A program made the translations under genes and the position numbers. A model generated the notes under the pieces. That model ran no database searches, had not been told where the DNA came from, and saw nothing but the letters and a program-made list of their open reading frames with translations. From Chryseobacterium polytrichastri (GTDB lineage: Bacteria > Bacteroidota > Bacteroidia > Flavobacteriales > Weeksellaceae): a stretch of DNA of 64,000 bases. This document shows, in pieces, positions 55,307-64,000 of the stretch (position 1 is its first letter; the number at the start of each line of letters is the position of its first letter). The DNA lies in assembly GCF_900142445.1 (NCBI RefSeq), contig NZ_FRAV01000023.1:16772-80771 (forward strand), given 5' to 3'.

Positions 55307-56236
55307 TTATTTAAAGAAATTAAGTCCAATCGCTGTAAGAGTTGCCATTGTAAATGTTAGAATTCCGACTTGCTTTAAGAACGGGTCTAGCTCTTTAGGC
55401 TCTTTTACAGCCATTATTTTTCTTCTCAGTTTAGCAAACGGAATCAACAAGATCATCACAATAAAAACGTAATAATTTTGAGACTGAATAAAACCATTCA
55501 TCCCTAAAAATATCATGATCAAAATTAAAGGAAGTTGTAATAAGATCATTTCGTATATCATTGCATTTCTGAATCCTATTCTTAGCGCAAAGCTATTTTT
55601 TCCTGATAATCTGTCACTTTCAATATCTCTCATATTGTTAAGGTTAATTACCGCCATACTCATCATTCCTACTGCAGCTCCGGGTAATAACATATCCCAA
55701 CTGAACGTTTTTGTAAACAGAAAATAACTTCCGCAAACTGAAACTAACCCAAAAAAGATAAATACGAAAAGATCTCCTAATCCCATATATCCATAAGGCT
55801 TTTTTCCAACAGTATAGCCAATTGCCGCTAAAATACATGCAACACCCAATCCTATGAAAATGTAAAATTCATTCATATAATTTGGAATGAAAGCCACATA
55901 TAACAAAGCAATAGTAGCTACAAAAGCCAATATGGCTACCAAGATCACCGCATTTTTCATTTGCTTTGCTGTAATCTTCCCTGAAGCTACTGCTCTGGAT
56001 TCGGCTTCACTGATTCTTTTAGCATCCGTTCCTTTTACTCCATCGCCATAATCGTTAGCGTAGTTTGAAAGTACCTGATACAACAAGGTTACCACCAATG
56101 CTAATGCGAAAATCTTCCAGTCCCAAATTCCACCTTCGCCATAAAGCCTCCATTTTGCGATGAAAGCTCCCATAATAATTCCGCTTAAAGAAAGCGGTAA
56201 TGTTCTTAGCCTTGCGGCTTTTATCCAATCCTTCAT
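55307..56236 (-). CDS. menA: 1,4-dihydroxy-2-naphthoate polyprenyltransferase
   Basis: A 309-residue UbiA-superfamily membrane protein. About eight or nine helices; the prenyl-diphosphate motif NYANDYGDGVKGTDAKR (N..DxxxG, Asp binds Mg2+) and the second motif NNMRDIESDRLSGKNSFA are clear. AARLRTLPLSLSGIIMG starts the protein. It attaches the polyprenyl chain to DHNA, giving demethylmenaquinone in the inner membrane. menB lies 72 bp upstream, interrupted by a hairpin repeat. Confidence 0.95.
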   Translation of the reverse strand: MKDWIKAARLRTLPLSLSGIIMGAFIAKWRLYGEGGIWDWKIFALALVVTLLYQVLSNYANDYGDGVKGTDAKRISEAESRAVASGKITAKQMKNAVILVAILAFVATIALLYVAFIPNYMNEFYIFIGLGVACILAAIGYTVGKKPYGYMGLGDLFVFIFFGLVSVCGSYFLFTKTFSWDMLLPGAAVGMMSMAVINLNNMRDIESDRLSGKNSFALRIGFRNAMIYEMILLQLPLILIMIFLGMNGFIQSQNYYVFIVMILLIPFAKLRRKIMAVKEPKELDPFLKQVGILTFTMATLTAIGLNFFK

Positions 56237-56240
56237 ATGT

Positions 56241-56306
56241 ATAAGTAATGAATAATTGGTAATAAGTAATGCCTATATTTTTCATTACTTATTACCAATT
56301 ACTTAT
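56241..56306. repeat. hairpin repeat within the menB-menA gap
   Basis: AATTGGTAATAAGTAATG and CATTACTTATTACCAATT, an 18-bp perfect stem with an 11-bp loop, plus an outer ATAAGTAAT/ATTACTTAT pair that needs a 7-base bulge. It fills nearly the whole gap. Confidence 0.8.
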
Positions 56307-56307
56307 G

Positions 56308-57144
56308 TTAAGATATCCATTGATCTTTTCCGAAGTCAGGCTTTCTTTTTTCTAAGAATGCGTTTCTTCCTTCTTTTGCTTCTTCCGTCATATAAGCCAA
56401 ACGTGTAGCTTCACCAGCAAATACCTGCTGACCTACCATTCCGTCGTCTGTTAAGTTCATGGCGAATTTCAGCATTCTGATAGAAGTTGGAGATTTAGCT
56501 AAAATTTCCTGAGCCCATTCGTAAGCTGTATCTTCTAATTCGTCGTGTGGAATTACCGCATTTACCATTCCCATTTCCAACGCTTCCTGAGCAGAATAAT
56601 TTCTCCCTAAAAAGAAAATTTCACGAGCTTTTTTCTGTCCAACCATTTTTGCTAAATACGCTGAACCGTAACCTCCGTCAAAACTTGTAACATCAGCATC
56701 CGTCTGTTTGAAGATCGCATGTTCTTTACTTGCTAATGTAAGGTCACAAACTACATGCAATGAATGTCCACCACCAACAGCCCATCCCGGAACAACCGCG
56801 ATAACAACTTTCGGCATAAAACGAATCAAACGCTGAACTTCTAAGATATTTAAACGATGTCTTCCGTCTTCACCTACATAACCCTGATGTCCTCTTGCTT
56901 TTTGGTCTCCTCCACTACAGAAAGCCCAACCTCCATCTTTAGGACTTGGCCCTTCACCTGTAAGCAAAACAACGCCTATTGAAGAGTCTTCAGAAGCATC
57001 ATAAAAAGCATCATATAATTCTGAGGTAGTTTTTGGACGAAAAGCGTTTCGAAGTTCTGGTCTGTTAAAAGCAATTCTTGCTACACCATTGCATTTTTTA
57101 TACGTAATATCTTCGTATTCTTTGACGGTTTTCCACTCGATCAT
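56308..57144 (-). CDS. menB: 1,4-dihydroxy-2-naphthoyl-CoA synthase
   Basis: A 278-residue crotonase-fold enzyme that closes the second ring of o-succinylbenzoyl-CoA. MenB marks: VARIAFNRPELRNAFRPKT, GWAFCSGGDQKARGHQGYVG (with the oxyanion-hole Gly residues), VVPGWAVGGGHSLHVVCDLTLAS, KQTDADVTSFDGGYGSAYLA with Asp and Tyr at the active site, and the C-terminal GRNAFLEKRKPDF. The promoter motif TATCTTTG lies 16 nt upstream. Other men genes are not in the window. Confidence 0.97.
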   Translation of the reverse strand: MIEWKTVKEYEDITYKKCNGVARIAFNRPELRNAFRPKTTSELYDAFYDASEDSSIGVVLLTGEGPSPKDGGWAFCSGGDQKARGHQGYVGEDGRHRLNILEVQRLIRFMPKVVIAVVPGWAVGGGHSLHVVCDLTLASKEHAIFKQTDADVTSFDGGYGSAYLAKMVGQKKAREIFFLGRNYSAQEALEMGMVNAVIPHDELEDTAYEWAQEILAKSPTSIRMLKFAMNLTDDGMVGQQVFAGEATRLAYMTEEAKEGRNAFLEKRKPDFGKDQWIS

Positions 57145-57160
57145 CTTGTAAAAATTTTCT

Positions 57161-57168
57161 CAAAGATA
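57161..57168 (-). promoter_or_regulatory. -7 promoter element of menB-menA
   Basis: TATCTTTG on the minus strand, ending 16 nt before the menB ATG. Confidence 0.6.
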
Positions 57169-57412
57169 CGGAATTACAGAGAATTTTAACATTGATTTTT
57201 GATGATAGTCATTGGGAAATTTGTTGAATTTTTTAGTTTGATTTAGATGATTCTGATTTTTTTTGAATACTATTAATCTAACGCTAAGAATACTAAGATA
57301 TCTTTACATTATTGAGAGGATTTTCAATTACAAAGAAAGAAGACTGGATGAATAATTTATAAAAGATAGATTTCTCCTTCGTCGAAATAACAAAAATTGT
57401 GTTTCTTTTTTT

Positions 57413-57450
57413 CTCTCGCGGATTTTGCAGATTTACACAGATGATTGTAT
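57413..57450. repeat. dispersed repeat CGCGGAT..CACAGATGATT
   Basis: CTCGCGGATTTTGCAGATTT then ACACAGATGATTGTAT; diverged copy of the one at 17656. Confidence 0.55.
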
Positions 57451-57475
57451 TTATTTGTAGCATTTATATTTTTTC

Positions 57476-57542
57476 AAGTTTTGGCTAAAGCCAAATTGTA
57501 TGTTCTGTTTTTCTAAATGGGCTGAAGCCCATTCCTATTGAT
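57476..57542. repeat. GGCTAAAGCC double-hairpin repeat, copy 2
   Basis: AAGTTTTGGCTAAAGCCAAA, then ATGGGCTGAAGCCCAT and TCCTATTGAT. Compared with copy 1 (ACGGGCTAAAGCCCGT) the outer C-G pair is T-A, keeping the stem. Confidence 0.75.
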
Positions 57543-57623
57543 ATGTTTTAATGATTTAATTTTTTTAAAAAGTGTCGGATTCTTCTTTATGTTTTTAATT
57601 CGTTTGAAATAAAAAAGTACAAA

Positions 57624-57651
57624 AAAACCGGAACACAATTGCTCCGGTTTT
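57624..57651 (-). terminator. terminator of the gyrA-TPR operon
   Basis: AAAACCGGA / TCCGGTTTT; on the minus strand the stem is followed by TTTTTTT, about 30 bp past the TPR stop. Confidence 0.88.
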
Positions 57652-57679
57652 GATCTTTAACCTTTAAGATTAAAAAGTA

Positions 57680-58723
57680 TTATTTTGCCTTAGCCGAAAG
57701 TTCAGCTTCTTTAGCTTTCATTTCAGCAGCTTTTGTTGGGTTTTTAGTGATATTATAAATATCTTTTAATGTTGAAACCGCATCTAAACTTGTAGGATTT
57801 GCTTGATACCATTTTTCAGCATAAGGAAGAGCTTTATTGAATCTCTCTTTTCTAGCTTCAATTAACTTGGTAGCATCATCCGGCTTCGTTTTTCTAAGCG
57901 CATTGATCTCTTCTACTGCTTTTGCATCATCACCAATAGCGGTATAGACTAAATTTTGATAAGCGTTATTAGACAGTTTAGGATCAGCTGAACCTAATTC
58001 AAGTGCTTTCTGGAAAGAAGCTATTGCATCGTTTGTAGTCGCAGGATTCTTAGATTGCAATACTCCTAAATTATACCAATTTGTAGCATCATTAGGATTT
58101 TTAGCCAATTGCTCCTTTAAATTCTGCATGAATTTATCTGTATTTCCGGAAGCATAAAGTGCTGTCCCCTGCAATTCCTTAAGTTTAGCGTTATTTGGAT
58201 ATTTAGCTAATCCTTTCTCGATAATTGCTATCGCTTCATCATGCTTCTTAGTATTTAAAAGTAGCGTAGATAACGTTTCATACAAATCTGGCTCAACATT
58301 TGGAGACTGCTCAGTTTTAAAATCAGAAAACTCTTTTGGAGAAGATTTTTTCAATAATTCCCAAGTACTTTTGTCATAAGGATTAACCTGTCCTGTTTTA
58401 TTATCTTTTGCAGTATACGTTGTCTGAACTCCTGTATACCCTGAATTAATTAATTCTTTATAGATCTTAATCGCCTCTTCGTTGTTATTTGCTAAAGCAT
58501 AACTCAATCCTCCATAGTACATATACGTTTTATCGTCTTGACCATTCGTTTTCAACAAGTTATAAACTTCTAAAAACTTAGGGCCTGCAACCGTATAATT
58601 TTTTGCACTATAAGCATCCATTGCTGCTTTATTAGCAACCTGTAACTTAGCGTTTACATCTTCTTTTTGTCCGAAAACTAAAGCTGATGCTACGATAGCC
58701 ATACCTAAAATTAGTTTCTTCAT
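57680..58723 (-). CDS. secreted TPR protein downstream of gyrA
   Basis: A 347-residue exported protein with signal MKKLILGMAIVASALVFGQ; the frame also has MI ahead of it. About seven TPR units, e.g. NLKEQLAKNPNDATNWYNLGVL and AIASFQKALELGSADPKLSNNAYQNL, are rich in Asn, Lys and Ala. It probably binds partners in the periplasm or at the outer membrane. It begins 28 bp after gyrA and ends at a terminator, so it should be made from the gyrA transcript. No known functional tie to gyrase. Confidence 0.85.
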   Translation of the reverse strand: MKKLILGMAIVASALVFGQKEDVNAKLQVANKAAMDAYSAKNYTVAGPKFLEVYNLLKTNGQDDKTYMYYGGLSYALANNNEEAIKIYKELINSGYTGVQTTYTAKDNKTGQVNPYDKSTWELLKKSSPKEFSDFKTEQSPNVEPDLYETLSTLLLNTKKHDEAIAIIEKGLAKYPNNAKLKELQGTALYASGNTDKFMQNLKEQLAKNPNDATNWYNLGVLQSKNPATTNDAIASFQKALELGSADPKLSNNAYQNLVYTAIGDDAKAVEEINALRKTKPDDATKLIEARKERFNKALPYAEKWYQANPTSLDAVSTLKDIYNITKNPTKAAEMKAKEAELSAKAK

Positions 58724-58751
58724 AATCACTATTTTATATTAATTGTACAAT

Positions 58752-61340
58752 TTATTCTTCAGAATCAGAACTCCCTGCTTCCTCAGTTGTTGGATTTTCA
58801 TTTTCAACCTGAGGTGCCTGATCGTTTTCTTGGTTATCAGCTACAATTTCACTTCCTTCTTCTATTTCTTCTAAATCTTCTTCAACCTCTTTATCCATTG
58901 CAACTTTTGCGATAGCAGCAATCTCATCATTCTTCTTAAGATTGATCATTTTCACCCCTTGCGTATTTCTACCCATCACTCTCATTTCATCCATATTCAT
59001 ACGGATAGCAACACCAGATTTATTGATAATCATCAATCCATCTTCATCTGTTACATTTTGGATAGCAATAAGATTTCCTGTTTTTTCGGTAATGTTTAGG
59101 GTAATAACTCCTTTTCCTCCTCTGTTGGTAATTCTATAGTCTTCTACTGCAGTTCTCTTACCATATCCTTTTTCAGATACTACAAGAACCGTTTCGTTTT
59201 CTACATCGTTCACAACGATCATACCGATAACCTCATCATTTTCTTCCATCGTAATACCACGTACTCCGATAGATCCTCTTCCTACTTCTCTTACTTTCTC
59301 TTCCGGGAAACGGATACATTTACCATTCTTAGTAGCAATCATGATCTGGGAAGTCCCATTCGTTAACCATGCTCCTAATAATTGGTCATTATCTCTAATC
59401 TCAATAGCATTGATACCATTTACTCTTGGTCTTGAATACGCCTCAAGAGAAGTTTTCTTAATAGTACCGTTTTTAGTAATCATTACCACGCTCATTTGGT
59501 TGATATAGTCTATATCTTTCAAGTCGTTGGTTCTGATATATGCTTTGATTTTATCATCCGGCTCAATATTGATAAGGTTTTGAACTGCTCTACCTTTAGA
59601 TATTTTAGATCCTTCCGGGATTTCAAATACCCTTAGCCAGTAACATTTACCTTTTTCAGTAAAGAACAACATGTATTGGTGATTGGTTGCAGAAACGATA
59701 TACTCTAAGAAATCTGAATCTCTTGTTGTTGCCGCTTTATTTCCTACACCACCTCTACTTTGAATTTTGTATTCTGAAAGCAATGTTCTCTTTACATATC
59801 CTGCATGAGAAATGGTAAGAACTACCGCTTCGTTTGGAATAATATCTTCAATAGACATTTCTCCTCCAGAATAATCGATCTCCGTTCTTCTTTCGTCACC
59901 ATATTTTTCTTTAACTTCAGCTAATTCATCCTTAATAATCTGGAATCTTCTAGACTCATTCGCTAAGATATCTTCTAAGTCTTGAATTTCTTTCATGATG
60001 GTATCATACTCATCACGAATCTTATCCAGTTCCATACCCGTTAAACGAGCCAAACGAAGATCTAGAATTGCCTGAGCCTGAATATCAGAAAGTTCAAATT
60101 CTTGAATTAATCCTTCTTTCGCTCCTTGAGGGTTGGTACTGTTACGGATAATAGCAATCGCTTTATCTAACGAAGCCTGAGATCCGATCACTTTCATGAA
60201 CCCTTCTAAGATATGAGCTCTCTCTTTCGCTTTTTTAAGCTCGTATTGAGTTCTTCTTACAATGACAATGTGTCTGTGCTCAACGAAGTGGTGAATGATA
60301 TCTTTTAGGTTTAATTGTTCCGGTCTACCGTGTACCAAAGCAATATTATTAACACTAAAAGAAGTCTGAAGTGAAGTATATTTATATAATAAGTTCAGAA
60401 CAACATTAGGAATCGCATCATTTTTCAATTCATAAACAATACGAAGACCATTTCTGTCTGACTCATCTCTAATCTCGTAAATTCCAAGAATCTTGTCGTC
60501 TTTCACCAAATCAGCTGTTCTGGCAATCATCTCAGCTTTGTTTACTTGGTAAGGGATTTCTGTTACAATGATCGCATTTCTGTTTCCAATTTCTTCAAAA
60601 CTAACTTTAGCTCTCAAAACAACTCTTCCTCTTCCTGTATGGAAAGCATCTCTTACCCCATCATACCCATAGATAATCCCTCCTGTAGGGAAATCGGGAG
60701 CAATGATGTGTTGCATCAATTCGTCAATAGTAATATCTCTATTGTCAATATAAGCACCAATAGCATTTACAGCTTCTGACAAGTTGTGAGGCGCCATGTT
60801 CGTCGCCATACCTACTGCAATACCCGATGTTCCGTTAACCAAAAGGTTAGGGATCTTTGTAGGCATAACCGTAGGCTCAGTTAAACTATCATCGAAGTTA
60901 TTCTGAAAATCAACAGTCTCTTTATCTAAGTCTGAAAGAATATCATCAGAGATTTTTTTCAATCTTGCTTCCGTATAACGCATTGCTGCAGGCGGATCGC
61001 CATCCATTGATCCAAAGTTACCTTGACCATCAACTTGAGGATAACGTAAACTCCATGGCTGAGCCATTCTTACCATTGCATCATATACTGAAGAGTCTCC
61101 GTGCGGGTGATATTTACCTAAAACATCACCAACAATTCTCGCAGATTTCAAATATTTTCTATTAGAAAAAACCCCTAATCCATACATACCATACAGCACT
61201 CTTCTATGAACGGGTTTCAAGCCATCTCTTACATCAGGTAACGCTCTTGACACGATAACCGACATCGAATAATCGATATAAGATGACTTCATTTCATCAA
61301 CAATGTTGATAGGAATCAGTCTTTCTCCTTCTTTTTGCAT
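58752..61340 (-). CDS. gyrA: DNA gyrase subunit A
   Basis: An 862-residue type IIA topoisomerase subunit. The winged helix with the catalytic Tyr122 (AAMRYTEAR) and the quinolone region [10 protein letters not shown] have Ser83 and Asp87, the susceptible state. The tower and coiled coil reach about residue 500; the six-bladed C-terminal pinwheel follows, with the GyrA-box at QSRGGVG. That box differs from the usual QRRGGKG at two places, yet keeps the Gly pair; SRGG/NRGGKG repeats appear in later blades. An acidic tail of about 45 residues ([13 protein letters not shown]) closes the protein, as in many gyrases. It leads an operon with the TPR protein. Confidence 0.97.
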   Translation of the reverse strand: MQKEGERLIPINIVDEMKSSYIDYSMSVIVSRALPDVRDGLKPVHRRVLYGMYGLGVFSNRKYLKSARIVGDVLGKYHPHGDSSVYDAMVRMAQPWSLRYPQVDGQGNFGSMDGDPPAAMRYTEARLKKISDDILSDLDKETVDFQNNFDDSLTEPTVMPTKIPNLLVNGTSGIAVGMATNMAPHNLSEAVNAIGAYIDNRDITIDELMQHIIAPDFPTGGIIYGYDGVRDAFHTGRGRVVLRAKVSFEEIGNRNAIIVTEIPYQVNKAEMIARTADLVKDDKILGIYEIRDESDRNGLRIVYELKNDAIPNVVLNLLYKYTSLQTSFSVNNIALVHGRPEQLNLKDIIHHFVEHRHIVIVRRTQYELKKAKERAHILEGFMKVIGSQASLDKAIAIIRNSTNPQGAKEGLIQEFELSDIQAQAILDLRLARLTGMELDKIRDEYDTIMKEIQDLEDILANESRRFQIIKDELAEVKEKYGDERRTEIDYSGGEMSIEDIIPNEAVVLTISHAGYVKRTLLSEYKIQSRGGVGNKAATTRDSDFLEYIVSATNHQYMLFFTEKGKCYWLRVFEIPEGSKISKGRAVQNLINIEPDDKIKAYIRTNDLKDIDYINQMSVVMITKNGTIKKTSLEAYSRPRVNGINAIEIRDNDQLLGAWLTNGTSQIMIATKNGKCIRFPEEKVREVGRGSIGVRGITMEENDEVIGMIVVNDVENETVLVVSEKGYGKRTAVEDYRITNRGGKGVITLNITEKTGNLIAIQNVTDEDGLMIINKSGVAIRMNMDEMRVMGRNTQGVKMINLKKNDEIAAIAKVAMDKEVEEDLEEIEEGSEIVADNQENDQAPQVENENPTTEEAGSSDSEE

Positions 61341-61488
61341 AAACGAATTTTATTATAATGATATTCAGACCATTAGCTGTGAGCCTGAAAATTATCTATT
61401 TTGATTTTTTATTAACGTGCTAATTTACGAAAAATTTGCCGATTTTTGCCCTAGAATTTATCAACAAAATTTTAAAAATTCATAAAAT

Positions 61489-61803
61489 ATGAGCGTATTA
61501 AGTATAACTTTCCACTGCACGAAAAATAATATTGAAGAATGGGAAAATTATATGGACGAAACATTGGTTTTAATGACAGAAAACCTAATGGATGTAACCA
61601 AATATATCCTTTCTGAGGTACATAGCGATTATATCGAAGATGGAAAAAATTATAACCTTCTTTTGATGTTTGATAATGATGACCTTCGAAATGATTTTAT
61701 GGAGAGCGAACTTCTAAATATCACCGAAATCGTTGAAAATAAATTTGGACAGGAAGTGATGATTTTTAATACTTTTCTAAATCCTAAGAAATCCAGATTT
61801 TAA
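61489..61803 (+). CDS. DUF4286 family protein
   Basis: A 104-residue single-domain protein, mixed alpha/beta with ferredoxin-like (ABM-type) pattern: SITFHCTKNNIEEWENYMDETL, YILSEVHSDYIEDGKNYNLLLMF and a final helix-strand. DUF4286 is nearly confined to Bacteroidota; no activity is known. Divergent from gyrA, convergent with the His-rich gene; a shared terminator follows. Confidence 0.85.
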   Translation: MSVLSITFHCTKNNIEEWENYMDETLVLMTENLMDVTKYILSEVHSDYIEDGKNYNLLLMFDNDDLRNDFMESELLNITEIVENKFGQEVMIFNTFLNPKKSRF

Positions 61804-61846
61804 AAGAATATCATTTCTCTTCACAATAAAATTTCATCATAAAGCG

Positions 61847-61873
61847 AAAGCACTGAAAATATTCAGTGCTTTT
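61847..61873. terminator. bidirectional terminator
   Basis: AAAGCACTGAA-AATA-TTCAGTGCTTT with T-run, between the convergent DUF4286 and His-rich genes. Confidence 0.9.
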
Positions 61874-61879
61874 ATTTTT

Positions 61880-62176
61880 TTATAATCTTACGACAATTAC
61901 CGGTCTGCTAGAAACATGATTTCTTCTGTATTTTTTGTGATGAGAATACCTGTGAGGTCTTTCAGGTCTGTAATAATGGTTTGGTTTATAATAATGTCTT
62001 TCAGGTCTATGATACCTATATGCAACAGGTCTATAATGTGGTCTCGGCCCGTGATAATAATGTTTCGACGGTCCATGCCCACGATGATGATGACCTTTTT
62101 GGAGAGGTGATGCTTGATAATAAGCAAAAGAAAAAATCAGTAAGAAAAATCCTACTATTTTAGTTAGCACTTTCAT
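61880..62176 (-). CDS. secreted His/Tyr/Arg-rich small protein
   Basis: A 98-residue protein. Signal peptide 1-22 (KVLTKIVGFFLLIFSFAYYQA). The mature part is strongly biased: about 20 His, with many Tyr, Arg and Pro in runs like HHHRGHGP, HYYHGPRPHY and RPERPHRYSHHKKYRR, and a hydrophobic end SSRPVIVVRL. It could bind metals (Ni, Zn, Cu) or be a surface-associated basic polypeptide. Two other frames over the same bases are also open; I chose this one because only it has a signal peptide. No family known to me. Confidence 0.62.
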   Translation of the reverse strand: MKVLTKIVGFFLLIFSFAYYQASPLQKGHHHRGHGPSKHYYHGPRPHYRPVAYRYHRPERHYYKPNHYYRPERPHRYSHHKKYRRNHVSSRPVIVVRL

Positions 62177-62295
62177 AAATCAACTATTTTCAAATTACAT
62201 TACGAAAACTTGCAAGACTAATGCCAATAATACTTTATTATTAGATTCCAGAGGATTTTTAAGAAACTTTATAATTTCATCTACTTAAATCTAAT

Positions 62296-62790
62296 CTAAG
62301 AAACTATTTCGCTTCTTCTTTCATACGATATAAGATCTTTCCATTCTCCGTTTAATTTTGCGATTTTTTTATGTAGACCAACGTTTTTGAAACCGTTTTT
62401 TTGATGAAATCTAATGGAAGCTTCATTTTCGGGGAAGATATTGGCTTGTAAAGTCCAGAATCCGTGGCTTTCGCTATCCAAAATCATCTTTTTAAGCAAA
62501 ACTGAACCTAAACCTAGTCCTTGGTATTTATTGTCCAAATAAATACTCACATCTGCAACTCCTTTAAAACACTCTCTTTTACTTACATGTTTTAGCGCGC
62601 ACCAGCCTACCACTTCACTACTCTCGTTCTCAAGCACCCATCTACAATCGTTAAAAAACTCTGTATTCCAAACTTCTCGGTTCGGAACTTCTGTTTCGAA
62701 AGTAGCCATTCCACCGTCTATTCCCTGTTTATAGATCTCCAACACTTTGGGTTCGTCATCGGGAAGCATTTCTCTTATTTCGTAATTCAT
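62296..62790 (-). CDS. GNAT acetyltransferase, phosphinothricin-acetyltransferase-like
   Basis: A 164-residue GNAT enzyme of the PAT/YncA group. REMLPDDEPKVLEIYKQGI and GGMATFETEVPNREVW are the subgroup start; motif A is DVSIYLDNKYQGLGLGSVLL (Q..G.G loop), and NIFPENEASIRFHQKNGF is the family signature near the C-terminus. Relatives acetylate methionine sulfoximine or similar amino acid analogues. It begins three bases after the DUF421 gene, so they share a transcript. Confidence 0.9.
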   Translation of the reverse strand: MNYEIREMLPDDEPKVLEIYKQGIDGGMATFETEVPNREVWNTEFFNDCRWVLENESSEVVGWCALKHVSKRECFKGVADVSIYLDNKYQGLGLGSVLLKKMILDSESHGFWTLQANIFPENEASIRFHQKNGFKNVGLHKKIAKLNGEWKDLISYERRSEIVS

Positions 62791-62793
62791 TAC

Positions 62794-63306
62794 TTAATGG
62801 TATTTTCTTTTGTTTTTTCTTTTTATTCTAGAATAATGGGTCTGCTTATCTTTTTCATCTTCCGAGATCACGCTTATATTCCCATCCACTTCAAGAATAG
62901 ATAGTTTTACATTTTTAATTCCGTCGACGCCATGTTCGCGAATAGCTTCTTCCAGTTCATCAATATTTATTTTAACATCATCTAAAGCTTTTTCATCTAC
63001 TTTACCATCCTTTATCAGAATTACAGGATCTGCTTCCATAAAAGTTTTAAAAGATTGATTTGAAAACATTAATCTTTTTACAATAAAATTGGCTGCAAAA
63101 AGAACCAAAGCCGCAATTAATCCTCCCTGCAAAGATGTATCCTGCCCTACCATCGCGTTTTGAACTGCATTGGAAATCAGCAATAACAAAACCACATCTC
63201 CTGCATTAAGCTGAGAAAGCTGATTTTTGCCAAACAACCGAATAGCCACCATCATAAAAAGGTAAACACAAAGTGAGCGGACAACTACATCAAGGATTGG
63301 ATTCAC
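62794..63306 (-). CDS. DUF421 (YetF-type) membrane protein
   Basis: A 170-residue protein: two or three transmembrane helices at about 5-22, 36-56 and 63-80, then the cytosolic DUF421 domain with LIKDGKVDEKALDDVKINIDELEEAIREHGVDGIKNVKLSILEVDGNISVI. This matches YetF/YkjA-type proteins, which assemble into oligomers and occur in spore and envelope contexts in Firmicutes; the role in flavobacteria is not known. Its -7 motif TACATTTG is 19 nt upstream. Confidence 0.88.
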   Translation of the reverse strand: MNPILDVVVRSLCVYLFMMVAIRLFGKNQLSQLNAGDVVLLLLISNAVQNAMVGQDTSLQGGLIAALVLFAANFIVKRLMFSNQSFKTFMEADPVILIKDGKVDEKALDDVKINIDELEEAIREHGVDGIKNVKLSILEVDGNISVISEDEKDKQTHYSRIKRKNKRKYH

Positions 63307-63325
63307 AAGAATTTATTTATACTAT

Positions 63326-63333
63326 CAAATGTA
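63326..63333 (-). promoter_or_regulatory. -7 promoter element of the DUF421-GNAT operon
   Basis: TACATTTG on the minus strand, ending 19 nt before the ATG. Confidence 0.6.
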
Positions 63334-63404
63334 TTGATTTTTATGTTTTCCTTTCAGAATAATTTCAAATTCAACCGAATTCAGTTCTTTTTAAATATAA
63401 ACAT

Positions 63405-63412
63405 TAAATTTG
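63405..63412 (+). promoter_or_regulatory. -7 promoter element of the acyltransferase gene
   Basis: TAAATTTG, 21 nt before the ATG at 63434. Divergent from the DUF421 promoter. Confidence 0.55.
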
Positions 63413-63433
63413 CCGCCAATCAGGGTACAAATA

Positions 63434-63943
63434 ATGAAATATTTAAAAGGATTAGATACATTAAGAGCATTAGCTGCAACAATTGTAGTGATAGACCATG
63501 TTGAAATTATCAAGAAAGATAATGGTATTCATAATTTTATAGATAATCCAACTTTAATTTATCCTGACGGTCATCTCTCTGTTATCCTTTTCTTCGTTAT
63601 CAGCGGCTTTCTTATTACCTATCTCTTATTAGCAGAACAAGAAAAAAGTGGTGGCATTAATCTCAAAAACTTCTATATGAGGAGAATTTTAAGGATCTGG
63701 CCGCTTTACTATTTGGTCTTATTCCTCTCCTATATAATTTTTAATCCGGATTATTCTCTCATGAGAATACTATTGTCCATGTTTATATTTCCCAATGTCG
63801 CCTATGCACTAAAGGAAACATGGGATATCAGTCCACAAATCTGGTCTATTGGTGTTGAAGAACAGTTTTACATCATCTGGCCACTACTCTTTATCTTTAT
63901 TTCAATGACTAGTCCTAAAATAGGTTTACAAGTTATCAATTAA
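63434..63943 (+). pseudogene. acyltransferase 3 (OafA/YrhL type), truncated
   Basis: A 169-residue N-terminal half of an inner-membrane acyltransferase family 3 protein (usually 340-400 residues, ten helices). It keeps YLKGLDTLRALAATIVVIDHVEI with the His of the active site, ILFFVISGFLITYLLL, KNFYMRRILRIWPLYYLVL with the RxxR-type Arg pair, and the IWSIGVEEQFYIIWPLLF motif. After about residue 158 it breaks off into SMTSPKIGLQVIN and a stop, and a terminator follows at once. So the gene looks cut by deletion and is probably inactive, unless a short protein is made. ATG chosen over a TTG eight codons upstream. Confidence 0.7.
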
Positions 63944-63949
63944 GATACG

Positions 63950-63980
63950 AATCCGGAAGATTTTACTTTTCCGGATTTTT
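63950..63980 (+). terminator. terminator after the truncated acyltransferase
   Basis: AATCCGGAA / TTCCGGATT followed by TTTT, starting seven bases past the stop codon. Confidence 0.88.
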
Positions 63981-64000
63981 TATGCATCATTTCCGGTGTT

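Larger units (their letters stand above)
57145..57679. other. 535-bp intergenic region with repeats
   Basis: No gene. It contains the menB promoter, a GTCATT-family remnant (57365-57392), a CGCGGAT..CACAGATGATT element (57413-57450), copy 2 of the GGCTAAAGCC repeat and the TPR gene's terminator. Confidence 0.72.

Noticed and set aside
58752..61340. Possible quinolone resistance in gyrA
   Set aside because: Ser83 and Asp87 are both present, the susceptible state.
61897..62163. Open frames in other phases over the His-rich gene
   Set aside because: They arise from the same codon bias (CAT/TAT repeats) and lack a signal peptide or known domain.

Overview
The window reads as the chromosome of a flavobacterium of the Chryseobacterium type (Bacteroidota, Weeksellaceae). 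The DNA is AT-rich. The vegetative sigma factor is the short Bacteroidota RpoD without region 1.1, and many genes are preceded by the Bacteroidota -7 promoter motif TAnnTTTG. The gene content fits: subtype-iii T6SS proteins (TssN), an ATP synthase split so that atpD-atpC stand alone, a GT117/DUF2723 protein, DUF4199, DUF4286, a HYC_CC_PP protein, KDO and menaquinone genes, and a gene pair that looks like sulfonolipid (sulfobacin/capnine) synthesis. There are no tRNAs, rRNAs, CRISPR arrays, insertion sequences or prophage genes. The only RNA gene I recognise is the small SRP RNA (ffs).

Layout. 1-5.2 kb: a secreted TIM-barrel protein cut by the left edge, two small unknowns, a threonine aldolase, a divergent DtxR/MntR-type metalloregulator with a palindrome at its promoter, and a class V aminotransferase. 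5.3-8.4 kb: an isolated tssG-tssN-tssK operon. 8.8-13.7 kb: an S1/P1 nuclease, rpoD, a lipoprotein, a GNAT enzyme and an FAD monooxygenase. 13.7-19.9 kb: a copper-handling block (HYC_CC_PP protein, DUF3347 protein, multicopper oxidase fused to a CopB-like C-terminus) next to a TonB-dependent receptor. 20.1-27.0 kb: kdsA, a thioesterase, DUF1697 and two large membrane glycosyltransferase-like proteins. 27.2-32.8 kb: the cysteine-synthase-like/alpha-oxoamine synthase pair, an EamA transporter and a B12-binding-type radical SAM protein.

33.2-47.6 kb holds atpD-atpC, ribF, small lipoproteins, a glutathione peroxidase operon, kdsB with a PAP2 phosphatase, an aminotransferase and a phosphosugar mutase. 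48-57 kb holds a double-SWIM SNF2 helicase, a GT2/DUF4199 pair, ffs, an UPF0173 hydrolase and menB-menA. 57.7-64 kb holds a TPR protein with gyrA, DUF4286, a His-rich secreted protein, a GNAT/DUF421 pair and a truncated acyltransferase 3 that ends at a terminator.

How it fits together: most genes are housekeeping or envelope genes. KDO synthesis (kdsA, kdsB), a PAP2 phosphatase, a possible sulfonolipid pathway, GT117/GT39-like proteins and a GT2 protein all serve the outer membrane. The long intergenic gaps are mostly filled with short fold-back repeats of at least five families, one of which shows compensatory base changes between its two copies.
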